From Streptomyces flaveolus (lineage in GTDB: Bacteria; Actinomycetota; Actinomycetes; Streptomycetales; Streptomycetaceae), in assembly GCF_000716535.1 (NCBI RefSeq), contig NZ_JNWV01000019.1:124001-188000 (forward strand): 64,000 bases of DNA, written 5' to 3'. Under the pieces are notes generated by a model that ran no database searches, was not told where the DNA came from, and saw only the letters and a list, made by a program, of their open reading frames with translations. Shown here piece by piece: positions 36,931 through 45,743 of this stretch (positions within the stretch are counted from its first letter, which is position 1; each line of letters starts with the position of its first letter). A program made the position numbers and the translations under genes.

Positions 36931-36932
36931 GT

Positions 36933-37037
36933 TCAGCGGGTCGGCCGCTTCTCCAGGATCGCCGGCCGGCGGGTGGTGCTCCGCTCGTCCTCGCGGACCA
37001 CGATCTTCTTGATCTCCACGCTCGCCACTCCCCTCAT
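36933..37037 (-). CDS. Putative RiPP precursor peptide, 34 aa
   Basis: A tiny gene reading MRGVASVEIKKIVV, then REDERSTTRRPAILEKRPTR, stopping 2 bp before the radical SAM start. A GTG at 37019 would give a 28-aa version (VEIKKIVV...) and has AGGGGAG 8 bp upstream, so it may be the true start. The leader-like EIKKIVVRE is followed by a Thr/Arg/Pro-rich segment that could be the modified core. It has no Cys, and Ser and Thr occur only at residues 6, 20-22 and 33. Assignment depends on position and coupling; a chance reading frame is the alternative. Confidence 0.6.
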   Translation of the reverse strand: MRGVASVEIKKIVVREDERSTTRRPAILEKRPTR

Positions 37038-37045
37038 GGCGTGCG

Positions 37046-37108
37046 AACGCCCTTGCGTCGCACGGCTGTCCACCATATGGACATGTGTGTGTGCGACACA
37101 AGGGCGTT
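37046..37108. promoter_or_regulatory. Nested 63-bp inverted repeat upstream of the RiPP operon
   Basis: Three nested arms share one centre: AACGCCCTTG/CAAGGGCGTT (37046-37055, 37099-37108), GTCGCAC/GTGCGAC (37057-37063, 37091-37097) and TGTCCA/TGGACA (37067-37072, 37078-37083). It starts 9 bp before the peptide ATG and 16 bp after the pnkp stop. It could end pnkp transcription, act as an operator, or be an RNA structure controlling the peptide gene. Confidence 0.75.
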
Positions 37109-37123
37109 GTGTGACGGTCGTGC

Positions 37124-39691
37124 TCACAGTCGCGGGTCGACCGGCTCCGACTCCAGCGCCAGCACCCCGAACACCGCCTCGTGCACCCGCCACAGCGGCT
37201 CCCCGCCCGCGAGCCGGTCCAGGGCCTCCAGGCCGAGGGCGTACTCGCGCAGGGCGAGGGACCGCTTGTGGTTCAGGAACCGCTTCCGCAGCCGGGCCAG
37301 GTTCTCCGGCCGGGTGTACTCGGGACCGTAGATGATCCGCAGGTACTCCCGGCCCCGGCACTTGATGCCGGGCTGCACCAGCCGTCCCTCCGGGGTGCGG
37401 ACCAGCGCGCCGACCGGTTTGACGACCATGCCCTCGCCGCCCCGGCCGGTCATCTCCAGCCACCAGTCGACGCCCGCGCGGACCGACTCGGGGTCGCCGG
37501 TGTCGACGTACAGCCGCCGGGTGGTCTGCAGCAGCCCGGTGCCGTCGTGTTCCACCAGCCGGTCGATCAGGGCCAGTTGCTCGTCGTGCGGCAGCGCGGC
37601 GAGGCTGCGGCCCTGGGCGGCCAGGAGCTGGAAGGGGGCCAGCCGGACCCCGTCCAGGCCATCGGTGGTCCAGCAGTAGCGGCGGTAGGCGGCGGTGAAG
37701 GCACTCGCGTCGGCGGCGCGTTCGCGCTGCCGGGTGAGCAGGTCGCCCACGTCGGCACCGCGCGCCGCCGCGGCCTCCAGGGCGGTGAGCGCGCCCGGGA
37801 ACACCGCGCCGGACGCGGCGCCGACGGCCGCGTACTGGCCGCGCAGCAGCCCCGTGGCCTTCAGCGACCAGGGCATCAGCTCGGCGTCCAGCAGCAGCCA
37901 GTCCGTGTCCAGTTCGTCCCACAGACCGGCGTCCCCGATCGCCGAGCGCACCCGGCCGAGGATCTCCTCGGTGACCTCCGCGTCGTCGAAGAACGGCCGC
38001 CCGGTGCGCGTGTACAGCGAACCCGTGGGGCCTTCCACACCGAACCGCTTCCGCGCCGTCTCCGCGTCCCGGCAGACCAGGGCCACGGCCCGGGAGCCCA
38101 TGTGCTTCTCCTCGCACACCACCCGCGCGACCCCGTCCCGCGCGTACTGCGCGAAGGCCTCCTCCGGGTGCTCCAGGAAGTGTCCATCAGCGGCTCCGCC
38201 GCGGGCCTCGATCTGCGAGGTGGCCGTCGGCGCCATGGTCGGCGGCAGGTACGGCAGCAGGCGCGGGTCGGTCGCGAAGCGGCTCATGACCTCGAGGGCC
38301 GCCGCCGCGTTCTCCTCGCGGACGGCCACCCTGCCAGCGTGCCGGGTCTCCACGGCCCGGCGGCCGTGCACGTCCGCCAGGTCCAGCGGCCGGCCGTCCT
38401 GTCCGCCGGGCGCCTCGGCGCGCAGCGGCCTCGCCGGCTCGTACCAGACCCGCTCGGCGGGTACGTCGACCAGCTCCCGCTCCGGCCAGCGCAGCGCGGT
38501 CAACTTGCCACCGAAGACGGCACCGGTGTCCAGGCAGATGGTGTTGTTGAGCCATGTCGCCTCGGGCACGGGTGTGTGGCCGTAGACCACCGCGGCCCGG
38601 CCCCGGTAGTCCTCCGCCCACGGGTAGCGCACCGGCAGCCCGAACTCGTCGGTCTCGCCGGTGGTCTCCCCGTACAGGGCGTGCGAGCGGACCCGGCCGG
38701 AGGTGCGGCCGTGGTACTTCTCCGGCAGGCCGGCGTGGCAGACCACGAGCCGTCCGCCGTCCAGGACGTAGTGGCTGACCAGTCCGTCGATGAACTCCCG
38801 TACCTCGGCGCGGAACTCCTCGCTCTCGCCCTCCATCTGCGCGATGGTCTCGGCGAGCCCGTGGGTGTGCTGGACCCTGCGGCCCTTGAGGTGGCGGCCG
38901 TACTTGTTCTCGTGGTTGCCGGGGACGCACAGGGCGTTGCCCGACTTCACCATGGACATCACCCGGCGCAGCACACCGGGGCTGTCCGGGCCGCGGTCGA
39001 CCAGGTCGCCGACGAACACGGCGGTACGGCCCTCCGGGTGCACCCCGTCCGCGTAGCCCAGCTTGTCCAGCAGCGCCTCCAGTTCGGCGGAGCAGCCGTG
39101 GATGTCGCCGATGATGTCGAACGGGCCGGTGAGGTGGGTGAGGTCGTTGTAGCGCTTCTCGGTGACGACGGTGGCGTTCTCCACCTCCTCCGTCCCGCGC
39201 AGCACGTGCACCTTGCGGAAGCCCTCGCGCTCCAGGTGGCGCAGCGAGCGGCGCAGTTCGCGGATGTGCCGCTGGATGACCCGGCGAGGCATGTCGGCGC
39301 GGTCGGTGCGGGCCGCGTTGCGCTCGGCGCACACCTCCTCCGGCACGTCCAGCACGATGGCGATGGGCAGCACGTCGTACTGCTTGGCCAGGGCGATCAG
39401 CTGACGCCGGGAGTCCTGCTGGACGCTGGTGGCGTCCACGACGGTGCGGCGGCCGGCGGCCAGCCGCTTGCCCGCGATGTAGTGCAGGACGTCGAAGGCG
39501 TCCCGGGTCGCGCTCTGGTCGTTCTCGTCGTCGCAGACCAGTCCGCGGCAGAAGTCGGAGGAGATCACCTCGGTGGGCTTGAAGTGCCGTCGGGCGAAGG
39601 TGGACTTGCCGGCGCCGGAGGCGCCGACGAGGACAACGAGGGACAGGTCGGTGACGGGGAGTTCCCGTCCCGGCTTCCGGGTCTCGGTCAT
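37124..39691 (-). CDS. pnkp: Polynucleotide kinase-phosphatase-ligase (bacterial Pnkp)
   Basis: 855 aa RNA-repair enzyme. The N-terminal kinase has P-loop GASGAGKST (23-31). The middle metallophosphatase has GDIHG, GDLVDRG and GNHE. The C-terminal adenylyltransferase/ligase-like domain has the KxxG motif in CEEKHMGSRAVA and further on EGMVVKP. It heals and seals RNA ends, typically tRNA cleaved by ribotoxins, together with Hen1. Its ATG overlaps the hen1 stop (ATGA). All three active sites look intact. Confidence 0.95.
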   Translation of the reverse strand: MTETRKPGRELPVTDLSLVVLVGASGAGKSTFARRHFKPTEVISSDFCRGLVCDDENDQSATRDAFDVLHYIAGKRLAAGRRTVVDATSVQQDSRRQLIALAKQYDVLPIAIVLDVPEEVCAERNAARTDRADMPRRVIQRHIRELRRSLRHLEREGFRKVHVLRGTEEVENATVVTEKRYNDLTHLTGPFDIIGDIHGCSAELEALLDKLGYADGVHPEGRTAVFVGDLVDRGPDSPGVLRRVMSMVKSGNALCVPGNHENKYGRHLKGRRVQHTHGLAETIAQMEGESEEFRAEVREFIDGLVSHYVLDGGRLVVCHAGLPEKYHGRTSGRVRSHALYGETTGETDEFGLPVRYPWAEDYRGRAAVVYGHTPVPEATWLNNTICLDTGAVFGGKLTALRWPERELVDVPAERVWYEPARPLRAEAPGGQDGRPLDLADVHGRRAVETRHAGRVAVREENAAAALEVMSRFATDPRLLPYLPPTMAPTATSQIEARGGAADGHFLEHPEEAFAQYARDGVARVVCEEKHMGSRAVALVCRDAETARKRFGVEGPTGSLYTRTGRPFFDDAEVTEEILGRVRSAIGDAGLWDELDTDWLLLDAELMPWSLKATGLLRGQYAAVGAASGAVFPGALTALEAAAARGADVGDLLTRQRERAADASAFTAAYRRYCWTTDGLDGVRLAPFQLLAAQGRSLAALPHDEQLALIDRLVEHDGTGLLQTTRRLYVDTGDPESVRAGVDWWLEMTGRGGEGMVVKPVGALVRTPEGRLVQPGIKCRGREYLRIIYGPEYTRPENLARLRKRFLNHKRSLALREYALGLEALDRLAGGEPLWRVHEAVFGVLALESEPVDPRL

Positions 39692-41148
39692 GCGGCCTTC
39701 GCCTCCTTCTCGGTGTCGCGGCGGTGGAACAGGGCCATCTGGGTGGGCGGGCCCACTTCGGGGTCGTCGGGGCCCACGGGGAGGAACTCGACGTCGTAGC
39801 CGTGGCGTCCGGCCACGGTCGTCGCCCAGGCGCGGAACTCCTCGCGGGTCCACTCGAAGCGGTGGTCGCCGTGCCGGACGTGTCCGGCGGGCAGGCTCTC
39901 CCAGCGGACGTTGTACTCGACGTTCGGGGTGGTGACGACGACCGTGCGCGGGCGGGCGTGCCCGAACACGGAGTACTCCAGGGCGGGCAGCCGGGGCAGG
40001 TCGAGGTGTTCGATCACCTCGCTGAGCACCGCGGCGTCGTACCCCTTGAGCCGGTTGTCGGTGTAGGCGAGGGAGCCCTGGACGAGCTTGACGCGGGCCG
40101 CCTGCCGCTCCCCCATCCGGTCGAGCTTGAGCCGCCGTGCCGCGATGGTCAGGGCCCGTACGGACACGTCGACGCCGACGATCTCGGTGAACCGGGTGTC
40201 CTTGAGCAGCGCCTGCACCAACTGGCCCTGGCCGCATCCCAGGTCGAGGACGCGCGCGGCCCCGGACGCGTGCAGCGCGGAGAGGATCGCCGCCCGGCGC
40301 TGCTCGGCGAGCGGGGTCGGCTTCTCCTCCGCCTCGGTCTCCTCCGCGACGGCGTTGTCGATGTCCTCGACCTCGCTGTCGTCGGCCTCGGCCAGCCGCA
40401 CCAGTTCCAGCCGCTCGCGCGCCTGCCGGGTCAGCGACCAGCGCCGGGACAGGTAACGGCTGGTGATGAGCTGCTGCTCCGGGTGGCCGGCCAGCCAGCC
40501 CTCACCCGCGCGCAGCAGCTTGTCGACCTCGTCGGCGGAGACCCAGTAGTGCTTGGCGTCGTCCAGCACCGGCAGCAGGACGTACAGGTGGCGCAGCGCC
40601 TCCGCGAGGGTCAGCCGCTCCGACTCCAGCACCAGCCGGACGTACCGCGAGTCGCCCCATTCCGGGAACGCGGTGTCGAGCGGGACGGGGTCGGCGGTGA
40701 CGGACCAGCCGAGGGGTGCGAAGAGCCGTCGTACGAGCTCGGCTCCGCCGCGGGCGGGCAGCGCCGGGACCTCGATGCGCAGCGGCAGCGGGGCCGCCGC
40801 CCGCTCGGGGCGGGCGGTGCACACCCCGCGCAGGGCGCTGGAGAAGACGTTGCTCAGCGCGACCGCGAGGAGCGAGGAGGCGGCGTAGGGGCGGTCGTTG
40901 ACGTACTGCGCGAGGGCCGCGTCGGGGGCGCCGCCGCGGCCCTTGCCCCGCCGGACGAGTGCGAGCGTGTCGGTCTCCAGCAGCAGGGCGGCCGTGCAGC
41001 GCTCGGCGTCCGCCTCGGGGTAGAAGACGTGCGCCGTGCCGTACGACGTGGAGAACGCCTGTGCCTTGTCGGGGTGCTTGTGCAGCAGGTACCCCAGATC
41101 GGTGGCCGGGTTCCCGGCCGTACCGGTGGTGGAGATCGTCACGAACAT
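39688..41148 (-). CDS. hen1: Bacterial Hen1 3'-terminal RNA ribose 2'-O-methyltransferase
   Basis: 486 aa. The N-terminal half is the bacterial Hen1-specific domain that partners Pnkp. The C-terminal half is a SAM methyltransferase with VLDLGCGQGQLVQALL (about 289-304), SEVIEHLDLPRL (metal-binding Glu/His) and TTPNVEYNV. It methylates the 2'-OH at the break before sealing, so the repaired RNA cannot be cut again. The ATG at 41148 is chosen by the family N-terminus MFVTISTTG. First gene of the repair operon. Confidence 0.95.
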   Translation of the reverse strand: MFVTISTTGTAGNPATDLGYLLHKHPDKAQAFSTSYGTAHVFYPEADAERCTAALLLETDTLALVRRGKGRGGAPDAALAQYVNDRPYAASSLLAVALSNVFSSALRGVCTARPERAAAPLPLRIEVPALPARGGAELVRRLFAPLGWSVTADPVPLDTAFPEWGDSRYVRLVLESERLTLAEALRHLYVLLPVLDDAKHYWVSADEVDKLLRAGEGWLAGHPEQQLITSRYLSRRWSLTRQARERLELVRLAEADDSEVEDIDNAVAEETEAEEKPTPLAEQRRAAILSALHASGAARVLDLGCGQGQLVQALLKDTRFTEIVGVDVSVRALTIAARRLKLDRMGERQAARVKLVQGSLAYTDNRLKGYDAAVLSEVIEHLDLPRLPALEYSVFGHARPRTVVVTTPNVEYNVRWESLPAGHVRHGDHRFEWTREEFRAWATTVAGRHGYDVEFLPVGPDDPEVGPPTQMALFHRRDTEKEAKAA

Positions 41149-41219
41149 GCTGTCGAGTCTCCCTGGCCGGGACCTCGCCGACCACAGGTTTTTCCGTGCG
41201 GCGGGTGGCCGACGGGCCC

Positions 41220-41236
41220 CCGGCCCACCGGGCCGG
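41220..41236 (-). terminator. Short hairpin downstream of the lipoprotein gene
   Basis: CCGGCCC, loop ACC, GGGCCGG lies 22 bp beyond the stop of the leftward lipoprotein gene. Confidence 0.5.
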
Positions 41237-41257
41237 CCGCGCGGTACGGGTTCCCGC

Positions 41258-42226
41258 TCAGGAGTCGTCGTCGACGATCTTCCGGGCCTTCGCCATGGCC
41301 CGCTGGTCGTCGGCGCGCCGTGCGTCCAGCGCCTTCTTGTTCTTGCTGATGGCGGTCTTCTGCGCGCGGCTCTCGACGGCGTGCACGGCCTGGATGAAGC
41401 CGGTGTCGAGCTTGCACCGGGCGTCCGCGGCGGCGGTCTTCTTCTCCTTCTGCGACGGCTCCTCACCACGGAACCAGTCGGAGTCGGTCGACGCCTGGTC
41501 CGGGTCGGAGTAGCGGAAGCCCTTGTCCTTCATGCAGTCCGACCACTCGCGCTCGGCCTTCTTCCAGGCGGGGTCCTTCCGCGCTTGCTTGTGCGCCTGG
41601 TACCAGTACTGCGCGGGGAGCGAGTAGTAGCCGCTGAGCCGCACGCCGCCGATCTTCGTGGGCTTGGGCTCGGGGCCGTAGATCTTCCGCACCGCCTCGC
41701 CCATGCACCCCTTCTCGGGAATGGGGTGGCCGTGCGCCCGGTGGCTGTCGCCGGACTCGAACGTGCCGGTGAGGGCCGCGTACTGGTCGGCGGGCCACTC
41801 CATCGGCTGGGCGTCGGACTCGTCCCGCCGCGCGTTGTGGTAGCCGCGCTCGGCCGCCAGGTCGGGGTCGTCCACACCGTACGGGCTGGAGTCCCCGACC
41901 CTGCTGCCGCTCGCGAGGGTGCCCTGTCGCACCGGGTAGGTCGACTCGACGGTCCTGGTGTCGAGCGTCTTGAAACCGGTGAACCCGAGCCGGACCATGC
42001 ACCGCTTGGCGAGGATCCACTGTGCCGTGCCGACGGCCTTGCCGTCGCGGGACGTCGCGTCCGGTATGTAGGCGTTCAGCGGGAACGACTTCATGGTGTT
42101 GAGGCGGCGGGCCTCGTCACCGGGGTCGTCGTCGCCGACGAACTGGCACGCCGACACGGCGAGCAGGCCGGTGAGAGCAAGGGGGAGGATTTTACGCACG
42201 CGGTCATACGACCAGGCAGGGATCAT
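41258..42226 (-). CDS. Lipoprotein of unknown function
   Basis: 322 aa from the ATG at 42226. The signal RVRKILPLALTGLLAVSAC ends in a lipobox cysteine, followed by an acidic stretch. The mature protein is charged and contains several more cysteines (RCMVRLGF, EKGCMGE, SDCMKDKG, ARCKLDTG) that could pair in disulfides, and it ends in a Lys/Arg-rich helix. Starts at 42247 or GTG 42199 are also possible and no ribosome site decides. Family not recognised; similar lipoproteins are common in streptomycetes. Confidence 0.72.
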   Translation of the reverse strand: MIPAWSYDRVRKILPLALTGLLAVSACQFVGDDDPGDEARRLNTMKSFPLNAYIPDATSRDGKAVGTAQWILAKRCMVRLGFTGFKTLDTRTVESTYPVRQGTLASGSRVGDSSPYGVDDPDLAAERGYHNARRDESDAQPMEWPADQYAALTGTFESGDSHRAHGHPIPEKGCMGEAVRKIYGPEPKPTKIGGVRLSGYYSLPAQYWYQAHKQARKDPAWKKAEREWSDCMKDKGFRYSDPDQASTDSDWFRGEEPSQKEKKTAAADARCKLDTGFIQAVHAVESRAQKTAISKNKKALDARRADDQRAMAKARKIVDDDS

Positions 42227-42361
42227 GCGCGCTGTGATGGAAGCCACAGTTCCGGCACATGGTGTTCACAGAAGCCCCATGTGATCTCCGTCATGGCCGC
42301 CCCGGTCCGGCGTCTGGTGGAGTGAGCCCCCGTCAACTGACCACTGACAGAGGGGGGAACC

Positions 42362-43318
42362 ATGACCAACGGCCAGGGAACCCGGGTACGCGCAAGAGCC
42401 GCCGTCGCCGTGGCGGCCGGTGCCGTCCTCGGAGCGGGTGTCCTCGCGACCGCTCCCGCCCAGGCGGCCACGGCGCCGGCCGCGGCCTCCGCCCAGCGCT
42501 CCGCCGCCGCGGCACCGCAGGTGTCGGCCCAGGGCGCGTACGCCATGAACCCGGCGACGGGCAAGCAGCTCTTCGGCAAGGCGCCGGACGGGCAGCTGCG
42601 GACCGGCTCCACCACGAAGATCATGACGGCGCTCGTGGTGCTGTCGCAGCGGAACGTGGACCTCGGGAAGAAGGTGAAGATCAAGAGGGAGTACACCGAC
42701 TACGTCATCGACCCGGTGACGCACGTCCAGCGGTACTCCAGCGCCAATCTGATCCTCGGCGACTCGATGAAGGTGGGCGACCTGCTGTACGGCCTGCTGC
42801 TGCCCTCGGGCTGCGACGCGGCCTACGCGCTCGCGGACACCTACGGCACGGGCTCGACGACGGCCCAGCGGACCAAGTCCTTCATCGGCAAGATGAACGC
42901 CAAGGCGCGCGAACTCGGCCTGAAGAACACCCACTTCGACTCCTTCGACGGGGTGTCCAACGGCAAGAACCACTCCTCGCCGCGTGACCTGGCCAAGCTG
43001 GCCGGGGTCGCACTGAAGAACAAGACGTTCAAGAAGGTCGTCGGCACCAAGGTCTACGACGACATGCAGTCGTACCGGCCCGGCGGCGGGACGCACGCCA
43101 TGAAGCCGTGGAGCAACTCGAACAAGCTCCTCACCTCCTACCGGGGCGCGTTCGGCGTGAAGACCGGCTCCGGCCCGGAGGCGAAGTTCTGCCTGGTGTT
43201 CGCGGCCACCCGTGGTTCGAAGACGGTCGTGGGCACGATTCTCGCCGACACGTCGGCGGACCAGCGTTTCAAGGACGCGGCGAAGATCCTGGACTACGGC
43301 TTCACCCAGCGGGGCTGA
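42362..43318 (+). CDS. K15-type D-Ala-D-Ala carboxypeptidase/transpeptidase
   Basis: 318 aa secreted penicillin-binding protein of the S11 family. A signal peptide ends near APAQA (about 31-35). The active-site motifs are STTK (S83/K86), SGC (149-151) and KTG (in FGVKTGSGPEA). SGC in place of the usual SxN is a hallmark of the Streptomyces K15 DD-transpeptidase, and much of the remaining sequence follows K15. There is no C-terminal amphipathic anchor. It trims or cross-links peptidoglycan stem peptides outside the cell. A purine-rich GAGGGGGG site precedes the ATG. Confidence 0.93.
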   Translation: MTNGQGTRVRARAAVAVAAGAVLGAGVLATAPAQAATAPAAASAQRSAAAAPQVSAQGAYAMNPATGKQLFGKAPDGQLRTGSTTKIMTALVVLSQRNVDLGKKVKIKREYTDYVIDPVTHVQRYSSANLILGDSMKVGDLLYGLLLPSGCDAAYALADTYGTGSTTAQRTKSFIGKMNAKARELGLKNTHFDSFDGVSNGKNHSSPRDLAKLAGVALKNKTFKKVVGTKVYDDMQSYRPGGGTHAMKPWSNSNKLLTSYRGAFGVKTGSGPEAKFCLVFAATRGSKTVVGTILADTSADQRFKDAAKILDYGFTQRG

Positions 43319-43324
43319 GCCGGA

Positions 43325-43350
43325 CCGGGGGGACCCGCGGGTCCCCCCGG
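43325..43350 (+). terminator. Terminator after the DD-peptidase gene
   Basis: CCGGGGGGACCC (43325-43336), GC, GGGTCCCCCCGG (43339-43350): a 12-bp perfect inverted repeat 6 bp after the stop. Confidence 0.85.
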
Positions 43351-43563
43351 CACCCCGGCCGGGCCGGGTCCGTCCGGGCCACGCGGGCAGCCCTTTCGGG
43401 GCGAGGCCCCGCGGCAGGACCGTGAGCGAACGGCGCCGACGGCATCGGCGACCGCGCGACGGGCGTGGCGGGGGCGGCGGGGGCGGCGGACCTGGCCGAC
43501 GCGTATGCCGAGTGGTGGGACGGGGACGACGCGGACCAAGGCGTGGCCTGGAACCCGCTCGTC

Positions 43564-44091
43564 TCACACGGGACGGCGAGCGTCTTCCGACCCGGGATCC
43601 GTGACCTGCCCACCCTGCCGCGGCCGGCGCTCGGAGATCGCTCCGGCGACGATCCCGAGGGTCACGGCGGCGAGGCCGAGACCGACGACGCCCGTGTTGA
43701 TCCAGAAGTAGCCGGGGCTGCTCGGAGCGGCGCTGCCGTCGGCCAGGACACAGTCGAAGCGGAGCGGCACCCAGGAGGCCTTCTGGCCGACGAGCACACC
43801 GGGCGGGAAGTCGTCGCGGCACTCGTGGGCCGGTGAGGAGTCCGCGCCGGAGGACGACTCGTGCACGGAGAGCGCGACCGATCCCGCGCCCAGGAAATAC
43901 AGGACGACCGTGGCCCAGCCCGCCATCCACGCCGACCAGCGCACCAGGTCGAGCCGCCAGTCAGGGCGCCTGCCGGGCATCGCCACGGACAGGAGCTTGA
44001 CGATGACGGCGATCACCCAGGCGGGGATCGCCACCAGGGCCGGGAAGAGCAGGAAGCCGAAGAGGATGCCGAGCGCCGAATCATCGTCCAT
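43564..44091 (-). CDS. Small membrane protein of unknown function
   Basis: 175 aa. Hydrophobic segments lie at about 5-36, 55-75 and 130-152, with an extracytoplasmic loop containing two cysteines (HECRDD, RFDCVLAD). The ATG at 44091 is chosen because it begins just before the first membrane segment; a longer frame adds an unlikely Cys/Trp-rich head. No family recognised. Confidence 0.6.
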   Translation of the reverse strand: MDDDSALGILFGFLLFPALVAIPAWVIAVIVKLLSVAMPGRRPDWRLDLVRWSAWMAGWATVVLYFLGAGSVALSVHESSSGADSSPAHECRDDFPPGVLVGQKASWVPLRFDCVLADGSAAPSSPGYFWINTGVVGLGLAAVTLGIVAGAISERRPRQGGQVTDPGSEDARRPV

Positions 44092-44243
44092 CGAGCGATC
44101 CCAGCAGCACCGCCCCGCCCGGACCGTGACGGAAGCCACAGTTCCAGTCACAGCCTCGTCACAGGCCGGGGTGTGAGGGGCGAGGGTTCGAAGAGGGGGG
44201 CTGTGGGGCGGGGTTGGACACTCTGGCCGGGCCGGGGCGCGAG

Positions 44244-44275
44244 GTCCCGGGGCTCGTGGGGCTGGGCCCCGGGAC
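44244..44275 (-). terminator. Terminator downstream of the LLM oxidoreductase gene
   Basis: GTCCCGGGGC (44244-44253) pairs perfectly with GCCCCGGGAC (44266-44275), 37 bp beyond the leftward gene's stop. The rest of 44092-44312 holds no gene that I can support. Confidence 0.65.
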
Positions 44276-44312
44276 GAGGGCTGGGCGCCGGAACTGGGGC
44301 GGGCGCCGGTGG

Positions 44313-45236
44313 CTACGACAGCTGGGACTGGACCTGGCTGGAGATCAGCTCCAGGTGGTCCAGATCGCCGAGGTCCAGCACCTGGAGGTAGATCCGCTGG
44401 GAACCGATCTCCGCGTACCGGCCGATCTTGTCGACGACCTCGGACGGGGAACCGGCCAGCCCGTTGGCCTTCAGCTCGTCCACCTCACGGCCGATCGCGG
44501 CGGCGCGCCGGGCCACCTCCTGGTCGTCCTTGCCGACGCAGACGACGAGCGCGTTGGAGTACGTCAGGTCGTCCGCGTCGCGGCCCGCCTGCACCGCGGC
44601 GGCCCGCACCCGGCCGAACTGCCGCTCGCTGTCCTCGATCGAGGCGAACGGGATGTTGAACTCGTCGGCGTACCGGGCGGCGAGCCGCGGGGTCCGGGTC
44701 GCACCATGGCCGCCGATGAGCACCGGGACCTTCTTCTGGGCGGGCTTGGGCAGCGCCGGGGAGTCGGTGAGGTCGTAGTACGCGCCGTGGAAGTCGAAGG
44801 TCTTGCCGACCTCCGTCGCCCACAGCCCGGTGACGATCGCGAGCTGCTCCTCCAGCCGCGCGAACTTCTCCTTCGGGAAGGGGATGCCGTACGCCTTGTG
44901 CTCCTCCTCGAACCAGCCCGCGCCGAGGCCGAGTTCGACCCGGCCGCCGGACATCTGGTCGACCTGGGCGACCTGGATGGCGAGTACGCCGGGGAGGCGG
45001 AAGGTACCGGCGGTCATCAGCGTGCCGAGGCGGATGCGCTTGGTCTCGCGGGCGAGACCGGCGAGGGTGATCCAGGCGTCCGTCGGGCCGGGCAGGCCGT
45101 CCACGCTGCCCATGCGGAGGTAGTGGTCGGAACGGAAGAAGGCGTCGAAGCCCAAGTCCTCGGTGGCCTTGGCCACGGCGAGCAGGGTGTCGTAGGTGGC
45201 CCCCTGCTGGGGCTCGGTGAAGATTCGAAGGTCCAT
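44313..45236 (-). CDS. F420-dependent LLM-class oxidoreductase
   Basis: 307 aa luciferase-like barrel. DLRIFTEPQQGATYDTLLAVA at the start, GRVELGLGAGWFEEEHKAYG (about 99-118) and VPVLIGGHGATRTPRLAARYAD are characteristic of F420-dependent members. It would transfer hydride between F420H2 and an unknown organic substrate. The ATG at 45236 has AGGA 7 bp upstream. It stands alone, so no pathway can be inferred. Confidence 0.87.
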   Translation of the reverse strand: MDLRIFTEPQQGATYDTLLAVAKATEDLGFDAFFRSDHYLRMGSVDGLPGPTDAWITLAGLARETKRIRLGTLMTAGTFRLPGVLAIQVAQVDQMSGGRVELGLGAGWFEEEHKAYGIPFPKEKFARLEEQLAIVTGLWATEVGKTFDFHGAYYDLTDSPALPKPAQKKVPVLIGGHGATRTPRLAARYADEFNIPFASIEDSERQFGRVRAAAVQAGRDADDLTYSNALVVCVGKDDQEVARRAAAIGREVDELKANGLAGSPSEVVDKIGRYAEIGSQRIYLQVLDLGDLDHLELISSQVQSQLS

Positions 45237-45473
45237 ACATCTATCCTGCACGGCGCCGCCCGCGTCGACCGCGCCGGTACCGTCCGGCACGGCCGTCCCC
45301 GGTCGGGTGAAATTCGCCCACCCCGCGCGCGGGCCTCGCTCCGGTCCGGTGACCGGCCCCGACGGTGATCGTTGGGCCGTCGGAGCCGGACCGTCCGGCG
45401 CCCGCGCCGGACGGTGGCTTCCGTCGCGCGTCACCGCTCCGGCCCCGGCGGGCCGGGGGCCGAGGAGGCCGTC

Positions 45474-45668
45474 ATGTCCGAAGAGTCCGTTCCCCAGCAG
45501 GGAGGCCCCGCCGGCCGGCCGAAGGGGTTGCTGGAGCAGATGGAGGAGCTGATGGCGGCACTGAACGCGGACCTGTCAGCCCTGGCGGACCTCCAGGCCG
45601 GGGGCCCGGCGCCGGGCACGGCCGACGAGACGGACCGAGACGGACCGAGACGGACCGAGATGGGCTGA
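45474..45668 (+). CDS. Small acidic protein with tandem-repeat C-terminus
   Basis: 64 aa: MSEESVPQQGG, a central amphipathic helix (KGLLEQMEELMAALNADLSA), then GGPAPGTADETDRDGPRRTEMG. GAGGAGG lies 5 bp upstream of the ATG, a strong argument for translation. The last codons are built from three copies of a 10-bp repeat, so copy-number change would shift the frame. Function unknown. Confidence 0.6.
   Translation: MSEESVPQQGGPAGRPKGLLEQMEELMAALNADLSALADLQAGGPAPGTADETDRDGPRRTEMG
45631..45660. repeat. 10-bp tandem repeat, three copies
   Basis: CGGACCGAGA occurs three times in a row at the 3' end of the small gene, preceded by a partial copy. Ten is not a multiple of three, so slippage would change the protein's end. 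Confidence 0.85.
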
Positions 45669-45743
45669 GACGGCCGGCGCGGTGACGCACCGGGTGACGG
45701 CTCAGGGCGCCGACGTCACGAGGACCGAGCGCGCAGGCGCGGC

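Noticed and set aside
42806..42820. SGC instead of SxN in the DD-peptidase, first taken as a lost active-site residue
   Set aside because: The K15 DD-transpeptidase of Streptomyces has the same SGC motif and is active.
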